Numbered from the stretch's first letter, positions 41,489 through 50,928 are shown. The stretch: DNA of 64,000 nt from Nocardia stercoris (GCF_003696265.1 NZ_RFFH01000008.1:1-64000), one strand, 5' to 3'. Notes: a model not told the origin generated them from the letters alone. Numbers and translations are program-made.

Positions 41489-42280
41489 ATGAGCACGCTC
41501 CCCGCCGACTACGCCCGGACGCTCCGCAGCCTGCACGGGGTGGCGGAATTGCTGCTCGCCGGACCGCAGTACCTGCGCAGCGGGACCATCCGGCTGGCGC
41601 CCGCACCCGGCGGATTCGCCACCGTCACCGCGCCCGAGATCGCGGTGTCGGGTGGGTCGCTGCTGGTCGGCGGCGTCACTGCCGGGGCGATCGCGGGATC
41701 CACGTGCGTCGAGCTGGCTGCCGCGGTACGCGCGGTCCTCGCACATTCCGCGCAGGGGGAAGCGGTCAGTGGGGTGGCCGAGACCGAGCTCGCCACCGGC
41801 GCGATGGCCGGAACGGCCGGTGCGGAACTCGCGGCCGGCGCGGAACTGGAAGGTGCCGTCCGCGAGAGCCTCGCCGCGGCGGTGACCGGCTTCGCCGCAA
41901 GCGCTCCGGCGGGCGTCTACCGCGGGGGATCCGACGTGGGCGCAGATGAGGTCCTGGTGTGCGATCCCGCCGCCGCGCAGCTGATCGCGGAGACCTTCGC
42001 GATCGGCGCGCACGCCTTGGCGACGGTCCCCGGCGCCGACGCTCCCGTGCTGTGGCCGGAACACTTCGACCTGTCGATCACGGTGTCGGAGATCAACTTC
42101 GGCGTCTCGCCCGGCGACAGCACGATCCCCGAGCCCTACGCCTACGTCGGACCGTGGACCCCCAGGTCGGGCGCGTTCTGGAACCAGGCCTTCGGCGCCG
42201 CGCGCACCCTGACGGAACTCGGCGACGCGACGAACGTCGCCGACTTCTTCGCCGAAGGCATCCGCCTCGCCGGCGCGTGA
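41489..42280 (+). CDS. Hypothetical protein with Ala/Glu low-complexity insert
   Basis: A 263-residue cytosolic protein I do not recognise. Residues 1-75 (TLRSLHGVAELLLAGPQYLR, then GTIRLAPAPGGFATV) and 150-263 (DFDLSITVSEINFGVSPGDS-like segment with EHFDLSITVSEINFG; WNQAFGAARTLTEL) look folded. Between them is an Ala/Gly/Glu-rich repeat-like stretch (ETELATGAMAGTAGAELAAG) that looks like a local expansion. ATG at 41489 follows GGACAG; the frame is open upstream to 41423. Convergent with the alcohol dehydrogenase, four bases apart. Confidence 0.65.
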   Translation: MSTLPADYARTLRSLHGVAELLLAGPQYLRSGTIRLAPAPGGFATVTAPEIAVSGGSLLVGGVTAGAIAGSTCVELAAAVRAVLAHSAQGEAVSGVAETELATGAMAGTAGAELAAGAELEGAVRESLAAAVTGFAASAPAGVYRGGSDVGADEVLVCDPAAAQLIAETFAIGAHALATVPGADAPVLWPEHFDLSITVSEINFGVSPGDSTIPEPYAYVGPWTPRSGAFWNQAFGAARTLTELGDATNVADFFAEGIRLAGA

Positions 42281-42284
42281 CCGC

Positions 42285-43337
42285 TCAGATCGTCGAGATG
42301 TCGATGACGAAGCGGTAGCGGACGTCGCTGCGCAGCACCCGGTCGTACGCCTCGTCGATCCGGTCGGCCGAGATGACCTCGATCTCGGCCGTAATGCCGT
42401 GTGCGGCACAGAAATCGAGCATCTCCTGGGTCTGCGGGATGCCGCCGATCATCGACCCGGCCACCGAGCGCCGGCTGTTGGTGAGCAGCGACGCGGGGAC
42501 CGTGACCGGCGCGGGCGGCAGGCCCAGGTAGACCAGGGTGCCGTCGAGCCCCAGCAGCCGAACATAGTGCTGGATCGGCAGATCCGCGGACACCGTGTTG
42601 AGGATGAGGTCGAAGCGGCCGCGCAGTTCCTTGAAGGTGGCCGGGTCGGAGGTCGCGTAATAGTGGCTGGCACCGAAGCGCAGGCCGTCCTCCTGCTTGC
42701 TCAGCGTCTGGCTCAGCACCGTCACCTCGGCGCCCATGGCGGCGGCGATCTTGACGCCGACGTGCCCGAGGCCGCCCATGCCGATGATCGCGACCTGCTT
42801 GCCGGGCTGGGTGTTCCAGTGCCGCAGCGGGGAGAACAGGGTGATACCCGCGCACAGCAACGGCGCGGCGTGGGCCAGGTCCATCGCGTCCGGGATGCGG
42901 ACCACGAAGTTCTGGCTGACCACGATCTGGGTGGAGTATCCGCCCATGGTGACGCCGCCGCGCTGCTGCGACTCCGGCACCCGGCTGTTGTAGGTCCAGA
43001 TGGCGCCGTTCAGGCAGTACTGCTGGTCGCCGGCGAGGCAGTTGACGCACCGGCCGCAGGAGTCGACCAGACAGCCCACGCCGACCCGGTCGCCGACCGA
43101 GTAGGAGGTGACCTCGGAGCCGACCGCGGCCACGATGCCCGCGATTTCGTGGCCGGGCACACAGGGGTAGCTGGTGCCGCCCCACTCGTCCCGGGCGGTG
43201 TGGATGTCGGAGTGACAGATCCCCGCGAACTTGATGTCGATCAGCACGTCGTCGGGGCCGAGTTCCCGCCGGTCGACAGTGGTTTTCCCGAATGTTCCGG
43301 TGGGTGAGTCGACGCTGTACGCAGCTGCGAGTGTCAT
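42285..43337 (-). CDS. NAD(P)-dependent zinc alcohol dehydrogenase (cinnamyl-alcohol/YahK type, AdhC-like)
   Basis: A 350-residue medium-chain dehydrogenase. Catalytic zinc ligands are in GICHSDIHTARDEW (Cys), PGHEIAG (His-Glu) and LLCAGITLFSPL (Cys); the structural zinc site is the Cys cluster VDSCGRCVNCLAGDQQYC. The cofactor motif is GMGGLGHVGVKIA. The same features occur in M. tuberculosis AdhC, an NADP-dependent aldehyde reductase. Start at 43337 (MTLAAAYS). Independent transcription is likely. Confidence 0.93.
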   Translation of the reverse strand: MTLAAAYSVDSPTGTFGKTTVDRRELGPDDVLIDIKFAGICHSDIHTARDEWGGTSYPCVPGHEIAGIVAAVGSEVTSYSVGDRVGVGCLVDSCGRCVNCLAGDQQYCLNGAIWTYNSRVPESQQRGGVTMGGYSTQIVVSQNFVVRIPDAMDLAHAAPLLCAGITLFSPLRHWNTQPGKQVAIIGMGGLGHVGVKIAAAMGAEVTVLSQTLSKQEDGLRFGASHYYATSDPATFKELRGRFDLILNTVSADLPIQHYVRLLGLDGTLVYLGLPPAPVTVPASLLTNSRRSVAGSMIGGIPQTQEMLDFCAAHGITAEIEVISADRIDEAYDRVLRSDVRYRFVIDISTI

Positions 43338-43378
43338 GGGTATATGCCTACGCCTGCCCGCCGAATCGGGCAAGCGGG

Positions 43379-43945
43379 CTACACCAGCGACAGCCAGTAG
43401 TCCTGGAACTTCAGGAACACCAGCAGCGCGACCACCGCGTACCACAGCGCCACGAACGTCCAGCGCCATTCGGCGAGGATGCGCAGCGGCGGCCGGGCCC
43501 GGGACCACAGCTGGTCGGTGACCAGCGCCAGCAGCACCGGCGTCGCCGCCCACACCACCATGCAGTACGGGCACAGCGCGCCGATCCGGTACAGGGTCTG
43601 GAAGATCAGCCAGCCGATGAACACCATGCCCAGCGCCAGGCCCAGCCACAGACCGCCCCAGAACCAGCGCGGGAGCCCGACCCCGGTGATCGCGAGCACC
43701 GCGATCGTGACCACCACCGAGAACCCGACGATGCCGATCAGCGGGTTCGGGAAGCCGAAGACCGCCGCCTGATCGGTGCGCATCACCGAACCGCACGCCA
43801 GGACCGCGCTGATGTTGCAGGACGGCACGTAGCTGGGGTCGGTGTACTGCTTGAACTTCTCGATGGTGAGCACCACCGAGGCGAACCAGCCGAGCAGTGC
43901 CCCGGCGAGCAGCACCCAGGCGGACCGGGGTGGCATGAGCGTCAT
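43379..43945 (-). CDS. Vitamin K epoxide reductase (VKOR) family protein
   Basis: A 188-residue, five-span membrane protein. The loop cysteines are in CNISAVLACGSVM and the active CxxC is in ALCPYCMVVW, as in bacterial VKOR, which reoxidises DsbA-like proteins with quinone. The ATG overlaps the stop of the DsbA-like gene (ATGA), so donor and acceptor are translated together, a pairing known in actinobacteria. Confidence 0.94.
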   Translation of the reverse strand: MTLMPPRSAWVLLAGALLGWFASVVLTIEKFKQYTDPSYVPSCNISAVLACGSVMRTDQAAVFGFPNPLIGIVGFSVVVTIAVLAITGVGLPRWFWGGLWLGLALGMVFIGWLIFQTLYRIGALCPYCMVVWAATPVLLALVTDQLWSRARPPLRILAEWRWTFVALWYAVVALLVFLKFQDYWLSLV

Positions 43946-44727
43946 GGCTTGGCGGCCTCGATCAGTGGCTTGAGTCCGTCCTGGCCGAACAGGATGTTCT
44001 GCTGGTTCGGGACCGCCTTGCCGTTGATGAAGATGGTCGGGGTGGCGTTGATGCCGCTGGCGAGCACCTGCTGGGTGGTCTTGGTGACGAACTGGCCGTA
44101 CTTCTCGCTGTTCACGCAGTCGGCGAGGCCGGGATCGGTCACGCCGGCGGTCTGCGAGATCTGGATGATCTTGTCGTTGTCCAGTCCCTTGCCGTTCTCC
44201 GGCGGCTGTGCCTCGAACATGGCCGACAGCCAGCCCTGGAACTTGGTGGGGTCGGCGGTCGCCACACAGTAGGCGGCGTTCGATGCGCGCGAGGAATAGC
44301 GGGTGCCCGACGACGCGCGATCCAGGAAGGCGAGGATGTCGTAGTCGACCGTCGCGGTGCCGTTGTTCACCTCGTCGGTCAGCGTGGCGCTGTTGGCGGC
44401 CTCGAACATCTTGCAGACCGGGCACTGCAGGTCGGCGACCACCCGGACCGAGACCGGTGCACCCGGCTTGCCGATCCGGATCGACCCGGTGTCGGTGATG
44501 CTGCCGGTGACCCCGCCGGCCGCCGGTGGCATCGCGTTCACGGTGGGTGTCGCGGTGCCGCCCGCGACCGAGTTCTTGGTCTTGTGATTGACCGCGATCC
44601 CGATGCCGATGCCCGCGACCAGGGCGATCAGTACGAAGGCGACCGCGATCTGGATGGCCGTGCGCCCGCCGGTCCCACCGCCGCGCGCCGCCGCGACCGC
44701 CGCGCCCTTGCCCTTGCTCTTGTTCAC
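43942..44727 (-). CDS. Membrane-anchored DsbA-like thioredoxin-fold protein
   Basis: A 261-residue protein. It has a basic Lys/Gly-rich cytosolic tail (NKSKGKGAAVAAARGG), one membrane anchor (IQIAVAFVLIALVAGIGIGI) and an extracytoplasmic thioredoxin/DsbA domain. The redox motif is CPVC in VADLQCPVCKMFEAANS; the cis-Pro loop is GINATPTIFING. A second Cys pair (YCVATAD; LADCVNS) may form a structural disulfide. It oxidises exported proteins and is regenerated by the coupled VKOR. GTG 44727 is chosen because the basic tail starts there. Confidence 0.92.
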   Translation of the reverse strand: MNKSKGKGAAVAAARGGGTGGRTAIQIAVAFVLIALVAGIGIGIAVNHKTKNSVAGGTATPTVNAMPPAAGGVTGSITDTGSIRIGKPGAPVSVRVVADLQCPVCKMFEAANSATLTDEVNNGTATVDYDILAFLDRASSGTRYSSRASNAAYCVATADPTKFQGWLSAMFEAQPPENGKGLDNDKIIQISQTAGVTDPGLADCVNSEKYGQFVTKTTQQVLASGINATPTIFINGKAVPNQQNILFGQDGLKPLIEAAKP

Positions 44728-44880
44728 GTCACCAGGCCCTTTCGTCCATGTCGGGCGAGCGTCGTGCGACCGCTCGAGCACCGTCGTGCGTCGTGCACCG
44801 ATCGTAGAGCCCACACCGGGACGAGCTCCGCAATTGCAGCCATGATCGCCGGTGAACCTGAGAGCATCCTTTGTCCGGCG

Positions 44881-45564
44881 CTATCGGATGCCGAGCAGCA
44901 GGTCCAGATGGTCGGCGAAGTCCTGGTCGGCCACCGGGGCCAGGGTGAACGCGGCCGCGGTGGTCAGCAGATAGCGGCCGTCACCGCGGACGTCGAGCCA
45001 GGTGCGGTGCGAGGTGGTCTGGGTAGTCGGGTGCCCGGGGGCGACGGTGACGGTGACCACGCCGCGGGTGTCGACCGGGGCGCGCAGCAGCCGGCGGAAC
45101 CGGTCGCCCGAATCCGGTACCGGCACATCGGGATCGAGCAGGCTGTCCTGGTGCTGGCGCATGGTGGCGTGCTGTCCGGCCGGTGCCGAACCGATGATCT
45201 CGACCAGGGTCGACGCCAGTTCCTTTGCCTGACAGCCGATCACGTGTACGGCGTCGGTGTTCGCCACCAGTACCGCCGCGTTGCGCCCGACCACCGAGCC
45301 GACCGCCAGGATCCGTTCGGGTGTGCCGGTCCGGCGCCGTTCGCCGTAGACGGTGGCCACGGTCGAGTCGGGGCGCGAGCAGAGGGCAAGTGCCGCACTG
45401 AGTTCCGGGTCGGCGAAGCGGGTGTGCCGGCGCGGGCCGTCGGTGGCCGGTAGGTCGGCGGGGAGTTCGGCGGCCGCCACGTTCATCGGATACGGCTGCC
45501 GCTGCATGCCCGTCTCGATGGTCCAGACCCGGGCGAATTCGGCCGGGGCGAGTACCCATTTCAC
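44881..45564 (-). CDS. EspG-family protein (second copy)
   Basis: A 227-residue protein with the ESX secretion-associated EspG pattern: WVLAPAEFARVWTIETGMQR, the central VATVYGERRRTGTPERILAV and the C-terminal HRTWLDVRGDGRYLLTT. It shares little detailed identity with the copy at 4260 and has no PE/PPE or ESX gene next to it, so its client would be encoded elsewhere. Confidence 0.7.
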   Translation of the reverse strand: MKWVLAPAEFARVWTIETGMQRQPYPMNVAAAELPADLPATDGPRRHTRFADPELSAALALCSRPDSTVATVYGERRRTGTPERILAVGSVVGRNAAVLVANTDAVHVIGCQAKELASTLVEIIGSAPAGQHATMRQHQDSLLDPDVPVPDSGDRFRRLLRAPVDTRGVVTVTVAPGHPTTQTTSHRTWLDVRGDGRYLLTTAAAFTLAPVADQDFADHLDLLLGIR

Positions 45565-45721
45565 GGGCGGCGACTTCCGCGCGGGACATCCGAGACCATC
45601 GGCGCCCCTTCCGTTCGCGTCCGACTCCAGTTCGCAAGGAAACTACCGGAGGGAACTGAGCGTGTCCGGCGGGTGACGTACGCGGGGAGCGTGATTCGCC
45701 CCACGCACGCCACCGGCCGAT

Positions 45722-46957
45722 TCAGGACAGGCGGTCGACCTCGATCGTCGCGCCGGCGGCCCGCAGGCGCTCGGTCAGCGCTGCACCCATCGCGGATGCG
45801 GGAGTCAGGACACCGGCCAGCTCGGGCAGCTCGTCCAGCGCCAGGCACAGACCCGCTTCGCCGAGCATCACCGCGGTGGCCTTGTAGCCGGGGTCGCCTT
45901 GCATGGCGAAGGTGCACACGTACCGTGCGCCCGAAGTGGTGTGCGCGACAGTCTTGTGCGAGAACCAGCCCGATTCCCGCGCCTGCGAGCTGGGTCCGGT
46001 GCCGGGCTTGGGCAGCAGCCGGTCCAGCAGCTTGCGACCCGGCGCCACCCGCGACAGCAGGGTGCCGCCGGCCATGGCCGCGACGATCCCGCCGGTCACG
46101 CCCGCCGCCAGCAGCGGCGCCGCCGCCGACCGGCCCACCGACATGACCTCGCGGTAGCGGAAGTTCTTGCCGTACGGCCAGCCCAGCAGGCCGTTGGAGC
46201 GGCGCACGATCTTGGTGTTGTGCGCCGCCATGATGAACGTGGACACCCAGCCGTCGAGGCTGGCGTCGATGTCGGCGGCGCGCTGCAGGGTCAGGTCGCT
46301 CTGCCGGCCGACATCGGGGTCGAGCGCCTGGTCGGGGCTCAGCGAGTAGGGGTGCGCCATGACCGCGCCGCGGCGGCGGTCGGCGGCGATCGCCTCCATC
46401 ATGGCACGGCCGGAATCGATTGTGCCGCCGCTCATTCCGCCCTTGAGAGCGGCCACCAGAGTGGTGTCGGTGAGCTCGCCGGTGTTGTCCTCGACCGTGC
46501 GCCGGTACAGCTGGTAGACGCCCAGGTCCGACGGAATCGAGTCGTAGCCACAGGAATTCACGATCTTCGCGCCGGTTTCGACAGCCAGATCCTGACATTC
46601 GTCGATGGCCTCCCGCACGAACAGCGGTTCCCCGGTCAGGTCGGCGTAGTGCGTGCCGGCCGCGGCGCAGGCCCGGGCCAGCGGCAGCCCGTAGCGCAGA
46701 TACGGTCCGACCGTGGTGATCACGGCGGTGGTGCGGCCGGCTAGCTCGGCCAGCGATTCCGAATCGGTCGAATCCGCCTGCAGCGTCGGCCAATCCACGC
46801 CGAGCCGGGCGCGGACCGCATCCAGCTTCTCCGGCGACCGCCCGGCCAGCGCGATCCGCGTACCGGCCGGCGCGGCCTGGGCCAGATACTGCGCGGTCAG
46901 CCCGCCGACGAAACCGGTCGCACCGAAGATGACGAGGTCGAACTCCCTGTCGGGCAT
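45722..46957 (-). CDS. Saccharopine dehydrogenase-like / trans-acting enoyl reductase family protein
   Basis: A 411-residue NAD(P)-binding protein. The N-terminal Rossmann motif is FGATGFVGGLTAQYLAQ, then IALAGRSPEKLDAVR and TTVGPYLRYGLPLARACAAA. These features mark the mycobacterial family that includes Rv2449c and the trans-acting enoyl reductase Rv2953 of phthiocerol/glycolipid synthesis. No polyketide synthase is nearby, so a lipid role is only a guess. It starts 10 bases after the AarF kinase stop and is likely co-transcribed with it. Confidence 0.88.
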   Translation of the reverse strand: MPDREFDLVIFGATGFVGGLTAQYLAQAAPAGTRIALAGRSPEKLDAVRARLGVDWPTLQADSTDSESLAELAGRTTAVITTVGPYLRYGLPLARACAAAGTHYADLTGEPLFVREAIDECQDLAVETGAKIVNSCGYDSIPSDLGVYQLYRRTVEDNTGELTDTTLVAALKGGMSGGTIDSGRAMMEAIAADRRRGAVMAHPYSLSPDQALDPDVGRQSDLTLQRAADIDASLDGWVSTFIMAAHNTKIVRRSNGLLGWPYGKNFRYREVMSVGRSAAAPLLAAGVTGGIVAAMAGGTLLSRVAPGRKLLDRLLPKPGTGPSSQARESGWFSHKTVAHTTSGARYVCTFAMQGDPGYKATAVMLGEAGLCLALDELPELAGVLTPASAMGAALTERLRAAGATIEVDRLS

Positions 46958-46967
46958 ATGTTTTCCC

Positions 46968-48377
46968 TTAGCTGCGGGGGACGGGGGCGACCGTACCCGA
47001 TTCGAGGCCGCGTTGCGCGAGCCATTGCTGGTGCTGTCGGCCGAGTTCCGTGACCGGTTCGTCGCCGTACAACCATTCCCGCGCGACGCGATGCCAATTG
47101 GCGGTGGCTTCCAGCTGACCCAGGACACCGAAGGTCAGGAAGTCGGCGCGGCGCGAGAACAGGTGCTCCGGCGGCAGATTCTGTTGCTTCATGCCCGCGT
47201 AGTCGTCGCTGCGCGGGTCGACCGCGAGCACGAACGCGCCGCTGGCCAGCTCGGGGGTGATGGTCAGTTCCTCGTCCACCACCGCCCACTCGCAGGCGGC
47301 CAGCACGTACTCGAGGCAGGTCTCGGGCGTGATCTCCTCGGGCGATTCGATGATGCCGTTCTCGATCAGCAAGCGGCGCAGGTCCTCCGGGCGGTCCTCG
47401 GCGGCCGCGCGGATGCAGTCGGCCTCGAAACGGACGTGCTCGTGATCCATCCGGTTGTACAGACCGAAATCCAGGAAGGCGACCCGCCCGTCGGCGCCGA
47501 GCAGCAGATTTCCCGGGTGCGGGTCGCCGCAGAACTCGTCGAAGGTGAACAGCGAGCCCACATAGAACCGGTAGATGATCTCGCCGATCCGGTTGCGTTC
47601 GGCGTCGGGCAGCGCCCGGATCCGCTCGAAGCCCTGACCCTCGACGAACTCGGTGACCAGCACCCGGGTGGTGGACAGTTCGGGAAAAGCGGTGGGCACC
47701 ACGATGAACGGGTGGCCCGCGTACATCGCGGCGATCCGGGCCTGGGTGCGCGCCTCGGACACGTAGTCGAGCTCGTTCTCCAGGTTCATCCGCAGCTCGT
47801 CGAGCACCGCCGGAGTCACCCACGGCATGGCGGTGGCGAGGATGCGCCGGAACATGGCCAGGTTCTTCAGATCCGCGCGCACGGCCAGATCGATGCCCGG
47901 GTACTGCACCTTCACCGCGACGGCGCGGCCGTCGGGCAGCGTCGCCCGGTAGACCTGGCCGATCGAGGCGGACGCGATCGGCTCGGGATCGAAATCGGCG
48001 AAGATCTCGGCCAGCGGCCGCCCGGCATCCTCCTCGATCACGGCCTTCATCGATTCGAACGGCACGCTCGGCGCGCTGTCGCGCAGCACGGCCAGCCGGC
48101 GCTGGAAACGCTCCCGATGTTCGGGCGGAACCAGGTCGAGGTCGAGCACCGACAGCATCTGGCCCAGCTTCATGGCGACGCCCTTCATGGTGCCCAGCAC
48201 CATGACCATCTGCTCGGTCGAGCGCAGCACCGACTCCTCGGCCATGCGGGCCCGGACCGCCTCCGAGCGCCCGCGCATCGAGCGGCGGGTGCGAGAGGCG
48301 CGAATGGCGTTTCCGGCGACAGCTACGCCCAGTTTGGTACCCCGGGCGAGCCGGGACGTGGGCATTTCCTTCGCCAT
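46968..48377 (-). CDS. ABC1/AarF (ADCK/UbiB) family atypical kinase
   Basis: A 469-residue UbiB-type protein. The family motif KxGQ is in GVAMKLGQMLSVLD, the Ala-rich loop in PIASASIGQVYRATL, the Lys in VAVKVQYPG, the ExD region in NLENELDYVSEA, catalytic DPHPGNLLLG, and DFG in FLDFGLYNR. Family members are ATPases that support isoprenoid-quinone or lipid metabolism at membranes. No C-terminal membrane spans are visible. Probably the first gene of a two-gene unit with the reductase downstream. Confidence 0.92.
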   Translation of the reverse strand: MAKEMPTSRLARGTKLGVAVAGNAIRASRTRRSMRGRSEAVRARMAEESVLRSTEQMVMVLGTMKGVAMKLGQMLSVLDLDLVPPEHRERFQRRLAVLRDSAPSVPFESMKAVIEEDAGRPLAEIFADFDPEPIASASIGQVYRATLPDGRAVAVKVQYPGIDLAVRADLKNLAMFRRILATAMPWVTPAVLDELRMNLENELDYVSEARTQARIAAMYAGHPFIVVPTAFPELSTTRVLVTEFVEGQGFERIRALPDAERNRIGEIIYRFYVGSLFTFDEFCGDPHPGNLLLGADGRVAFLDFGLYNRMDHEHVRFEADCIRAAAEDRPEDLRRLLIENGIIESPEEITPETCLEYVLAACEWAVVDEELTITPELASGAFVLAVDPRSDDYAGMKQQNLPPEHLFSRRADFLTFGVLGQLEATANWHRVAREWLYGDEPVTELGRQHQQWLAQRGLESGTVAPVPRS

Positions 48378-48506
48378 GTGGACCTCCGTTGGTGCCGTGG
48401 CGAAGCCGGATTCCGGGCAGTGTCCGGCCTCATCGGTCCAAGGTTAACCAAGCAGTAGGGAGACTGCCCAGTGCGTCGCCGCGTGAATCGGGCTGCGGTG
48501 GAAAGG

Positions 48507-49196
48507 CTATGAATCGTCGCGCGCGGGCAGCCGGTGATCGGTGGCGTTGAAGCGCTCCGGCGAACCGCCGGTGCCGACCAGGCCCTCGATCGCACTCCAC
48601 GCCATCATGGTCAGGTGGTCGAGCATGCGCTCGGCGGTCATCGGGCGGTGGGTGAGCCACCAGTCCGTGGCCAGCTGCACACCGCCGACGAGCACGTAGG
48701 AGTAGAGCTCGAGACCCTCGGTGTCCACCGCCCGGTCGAAGGCCCGGTCGCGCAGCACCGCGGTGACGATGTCGGCGAACAGCTTCTCGAAGTCGGCCAG
48801 CATCGACTTGTCGGTGGACCCGTTGTTCATGATGAACCGGTACACGTGCGTGTCGGCGTCGACGGTGTGCACGTAGGCGGCCAGGGTGTTGCGGACCAGC
48901 GTGTATTCGTCGAGGTTGTCGCTGATCGCCTCGTAGACCCTTGGCATCAGGGTGGTTTCGACGAACCGTTCCATGGTGGCGCGGGTGAGGTCGCTCTTGT
49001 CCGAGAAGTAGCGGTAGAGGACGGTTTTGGACACGCCGATCTCGCCGGCGATCTCGTCCATGCCGACATCGCCGCCGCGCTTACGGATGGCTGCGAGGGT
49101 GCCGTCGACCAGCTCTTCGCGGCGGTCGATCTTGTGCTGCTGCCAGCGCTGCTTGCGGCCGTCCACACGCCCCGTGCGCACCGGAGCGGAGACCAA
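48507..49196 (-). CDS. TetR-family regulator
   Basis: A 229-residue repressor. The N-terminal helix-turn-helix is LVDGTLAAIRKRGGDVGMDE, then IAGEIGVSKTVLYRYFSDKS; the C-terminal ligand domain is helical (LVRNTLAAYVHTVDADTHVY). By order (TetR divergent from DUF445, then XRE and HbhA) it corresponds to Rv0472c. TTG at 49196 is the longest plausible start; the Arg/Lys-rich N-terminus (GRKQRWQQHKIDRR) is typical of this group. Confidence 0.9.
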   Translation of the reverse strand: MVSAPVRTGRVDGRKQRWQQHKIDRREELVDGTLAAIRKRGGDVGMDEIAGEIGVSKTVLYRYFSDKSDLTRATMERFVETTLMPRVYEAISDNLDEYTLVRNTLAAYVHTVDADTHVYRFIMNNGSTDKSMLADFEKLFADIVTAVLRDRAFDRAVDTEGLELYSYVLVGGVQLATDWWLTHRPMTAERMLDHLTMMAWSAIEGLVGTGGSPERFNATDHRLPARDDS

Positions 49197-49536
49197 TTCT
49201 TCGGTGGACAGGATCTGACTCCTCCGTGACGGATCGGGCAGGTAGGACCAGGTTAGCCCGTCGGTCTCGACTGTACCCCCGGTTTGGTCTGTGGCTCACC
49301 TCGCGTCCCCCCCGGTGGGCGGTGCGTTCGGCGCCCGGCTGTGCGGCTGCGTTCGGCGGCTGCAACCGGGAGAACGGCAGAATGGAATTATGGAGCAAGC
49401 CGCCGGGTCGGTCCGGGTGCGCAACGAACTCGACCGCCTCGACGGGGTGGGCGGCTCTGGCGAACAGAGCGGCCTCGACGGACAGAACAGCGAAGTGGAC
49501 GGATACGGCCAGGCTGATGACGGCATTGGAGACGAC
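49197..49536. other. 340-bp divergent region between tetR and the DUF445 gene
   Basis: Contains the promoters of the TetR and DUF445 genes. An in-frame ATG at 49390 could extend the DUF445 protein by 49 low-complexity residues. No clear palindrome found by eye, so the TetR operator is not identified. Confidence 0.4.
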
Positions 49537-50883
49537 ATGAGTGCGCCCTCGGTACCCGCCCGGCAGGTCGCACCGGCGGCGGCGGGTCCGGCCGCGCCCG
49601 CACCCACGGGTTCGGGGTTCGCCGACCTGATGGACGAGGACGGCAAGCGGCGCGATCTACGCAAGATGAAGGCCGTCGCCACCGGTTTCCTCGGTGCCGC
49701 CACAGTGATCTACCTGGTGTGCTGCTGGCTGGGTACGCAGCCGGGCACGGGTGCCTGGGTGGGTTACGTGCGGGCGGCGTCGGAGGCCGGCATGGTCGGC
49801 GCGCTGGCGGACTGGTTCGCGGTGACGGCGCTGTTCCGGCATCCGCTCGGGCTGCCGATTCCGCACACGGCCATCATCCGCAAGAAGAAGGACCAGATCG
49901 GCGCCAGCCTGGGCGATTTCGTGCGGACCAACTTCCTGTCCCCGGAAACGGTCGTCGCCAAGGTGAACTCGGCGCAGATCACGCTGCGGCTGGGCCGGTG
50001 GATGTCGGATCGCGAACACGCCGGCCGGGTCGCCGAGGAGAGCGCGAGCCTGTTGCGCGCGGTGATCGGCGCGCTGCGCGACGAGGATGTCGAGCAGGTC
50101 ATCGACCAGACCATCGTCAAGCGGATCGCCGAACCGCAGTGGGGTCCGCCGCTGGGCAAGGTGCTCAGTGAGTTGCTGGCCGACAACCGGCAGGCACCGC
50201 TGCTGGATCTGCTGGCCGAGCGCGCCCACCAGTGGGCGCTGGGCAGCCAGGAGACCATCGACAAGATCGTGATGCGGGACGCGCCGAACTGGGCGCCCCG
50301 ATTCGCGAACGTGTTGCTGGCCGAGCGGATCTACAAGGAGCTGGTGGAATTCACCTGGAAGGTGCGTTCCCAGCCGGATCACGAATTGCGGCAGGCGGCG
50401 TCGAAGTTCTTGGAGGACTTCGCCCGTGACCTGCAGTACGACCCCGCCATGATCGAGAAGGCGGAGCGGATCAAGGCCGAGATCATGGGCCGTGAGGAGA
50501 TCACCGGGATGGCCCGCGCTACGTGGCGGGCGGCGAAACGGCTGATCCTGGACTCGGCTGACGATCCCGACAGCACTTTGCGCCGTAAGATCGCCGAGAA
50601 CGTCCAGAACATAGGGAATCGCCTGGTGGCCGAGCCGGAGTTGCGGGATCGGGTCGACGATTGGGTGGAGCGCGGCGTTCGCTATCTGGTCGGCAACTAC
50701 GGCTCGGAGATCGCCACCCTGATCAGCGACACGGTGGCCCGCTGGGACGCGGAGGAAGCCAGCCAGAAGATCGAGCTACAGGCCGGCCGTGACCTGCAGT
50801 TCATCCGGATCAACGGCACCGTGGTCGGCTCGCTGGCCGGGCTGGTCATCTATTCGGTGTCGCATCTGTTGTTCGGAAATTGA
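49537..50883 (+). CDS. DUF445 membrane protein
   Basis: A 448-residue protein. Two membrane segments at the N-side (VATGFLGAATVIYLVCCWLG) lead into the DUF445 hallmark EAGMVGALADWFAVTALFRH, then PLGLPIPHTAIIRKKKDQIG. A long helical coiled-coil-like middle and a final membrane segment (GTVVGSLAGLVIYSVSHLLF) follow. Function unknown; homologous to Rv0473 by position. ATG at 49537 follows GGAG at good spacing; ATG 49390 would give 497 residues. Confidence 0.85.
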   Translation: MSAPSVPARQVAPAAAGPAAPAPTGSGFADLMDEDGKRRDLRKMKAVATGFLGAATVIYLVCCWLGTQPGTGAWVGYVRAASEAGMVGALADWFAVTALFRHPLGLPIPHTAIIRKKKDQIGASLGDFVRTNFLSPETVVAKVNSAQITLRLGRWMSDREHAGRVAEESASLLRAVIGALRDEDVEQVIDQTIVKRIAEPQWGPPLGKVLSELLADNRQAPLLDLLAERAHQWALGSQETIDKIVMRDAPNWAPRFANVLLAERIYKELVEFTWKVRSQPDHELRQAASKFLEDFARDLQYDPAMIEKAERIKAEIMGREEITGMARATWRAAKRLILDSADDPDSTLRRKIAENVQNIGNRLVAEPELRDRVDDWVERGVRYLVGNYGSEIATLISDTVARWDAEEASQKIELQAGRDLQFIRINGTVVGSLAGLVIYSVSHLLFGN

Positions 50884-50928
50884 CGGCCGGTCCGGTAGCT
50901 GGGATGCTGCCGGACCGTTTGCCCGGAC

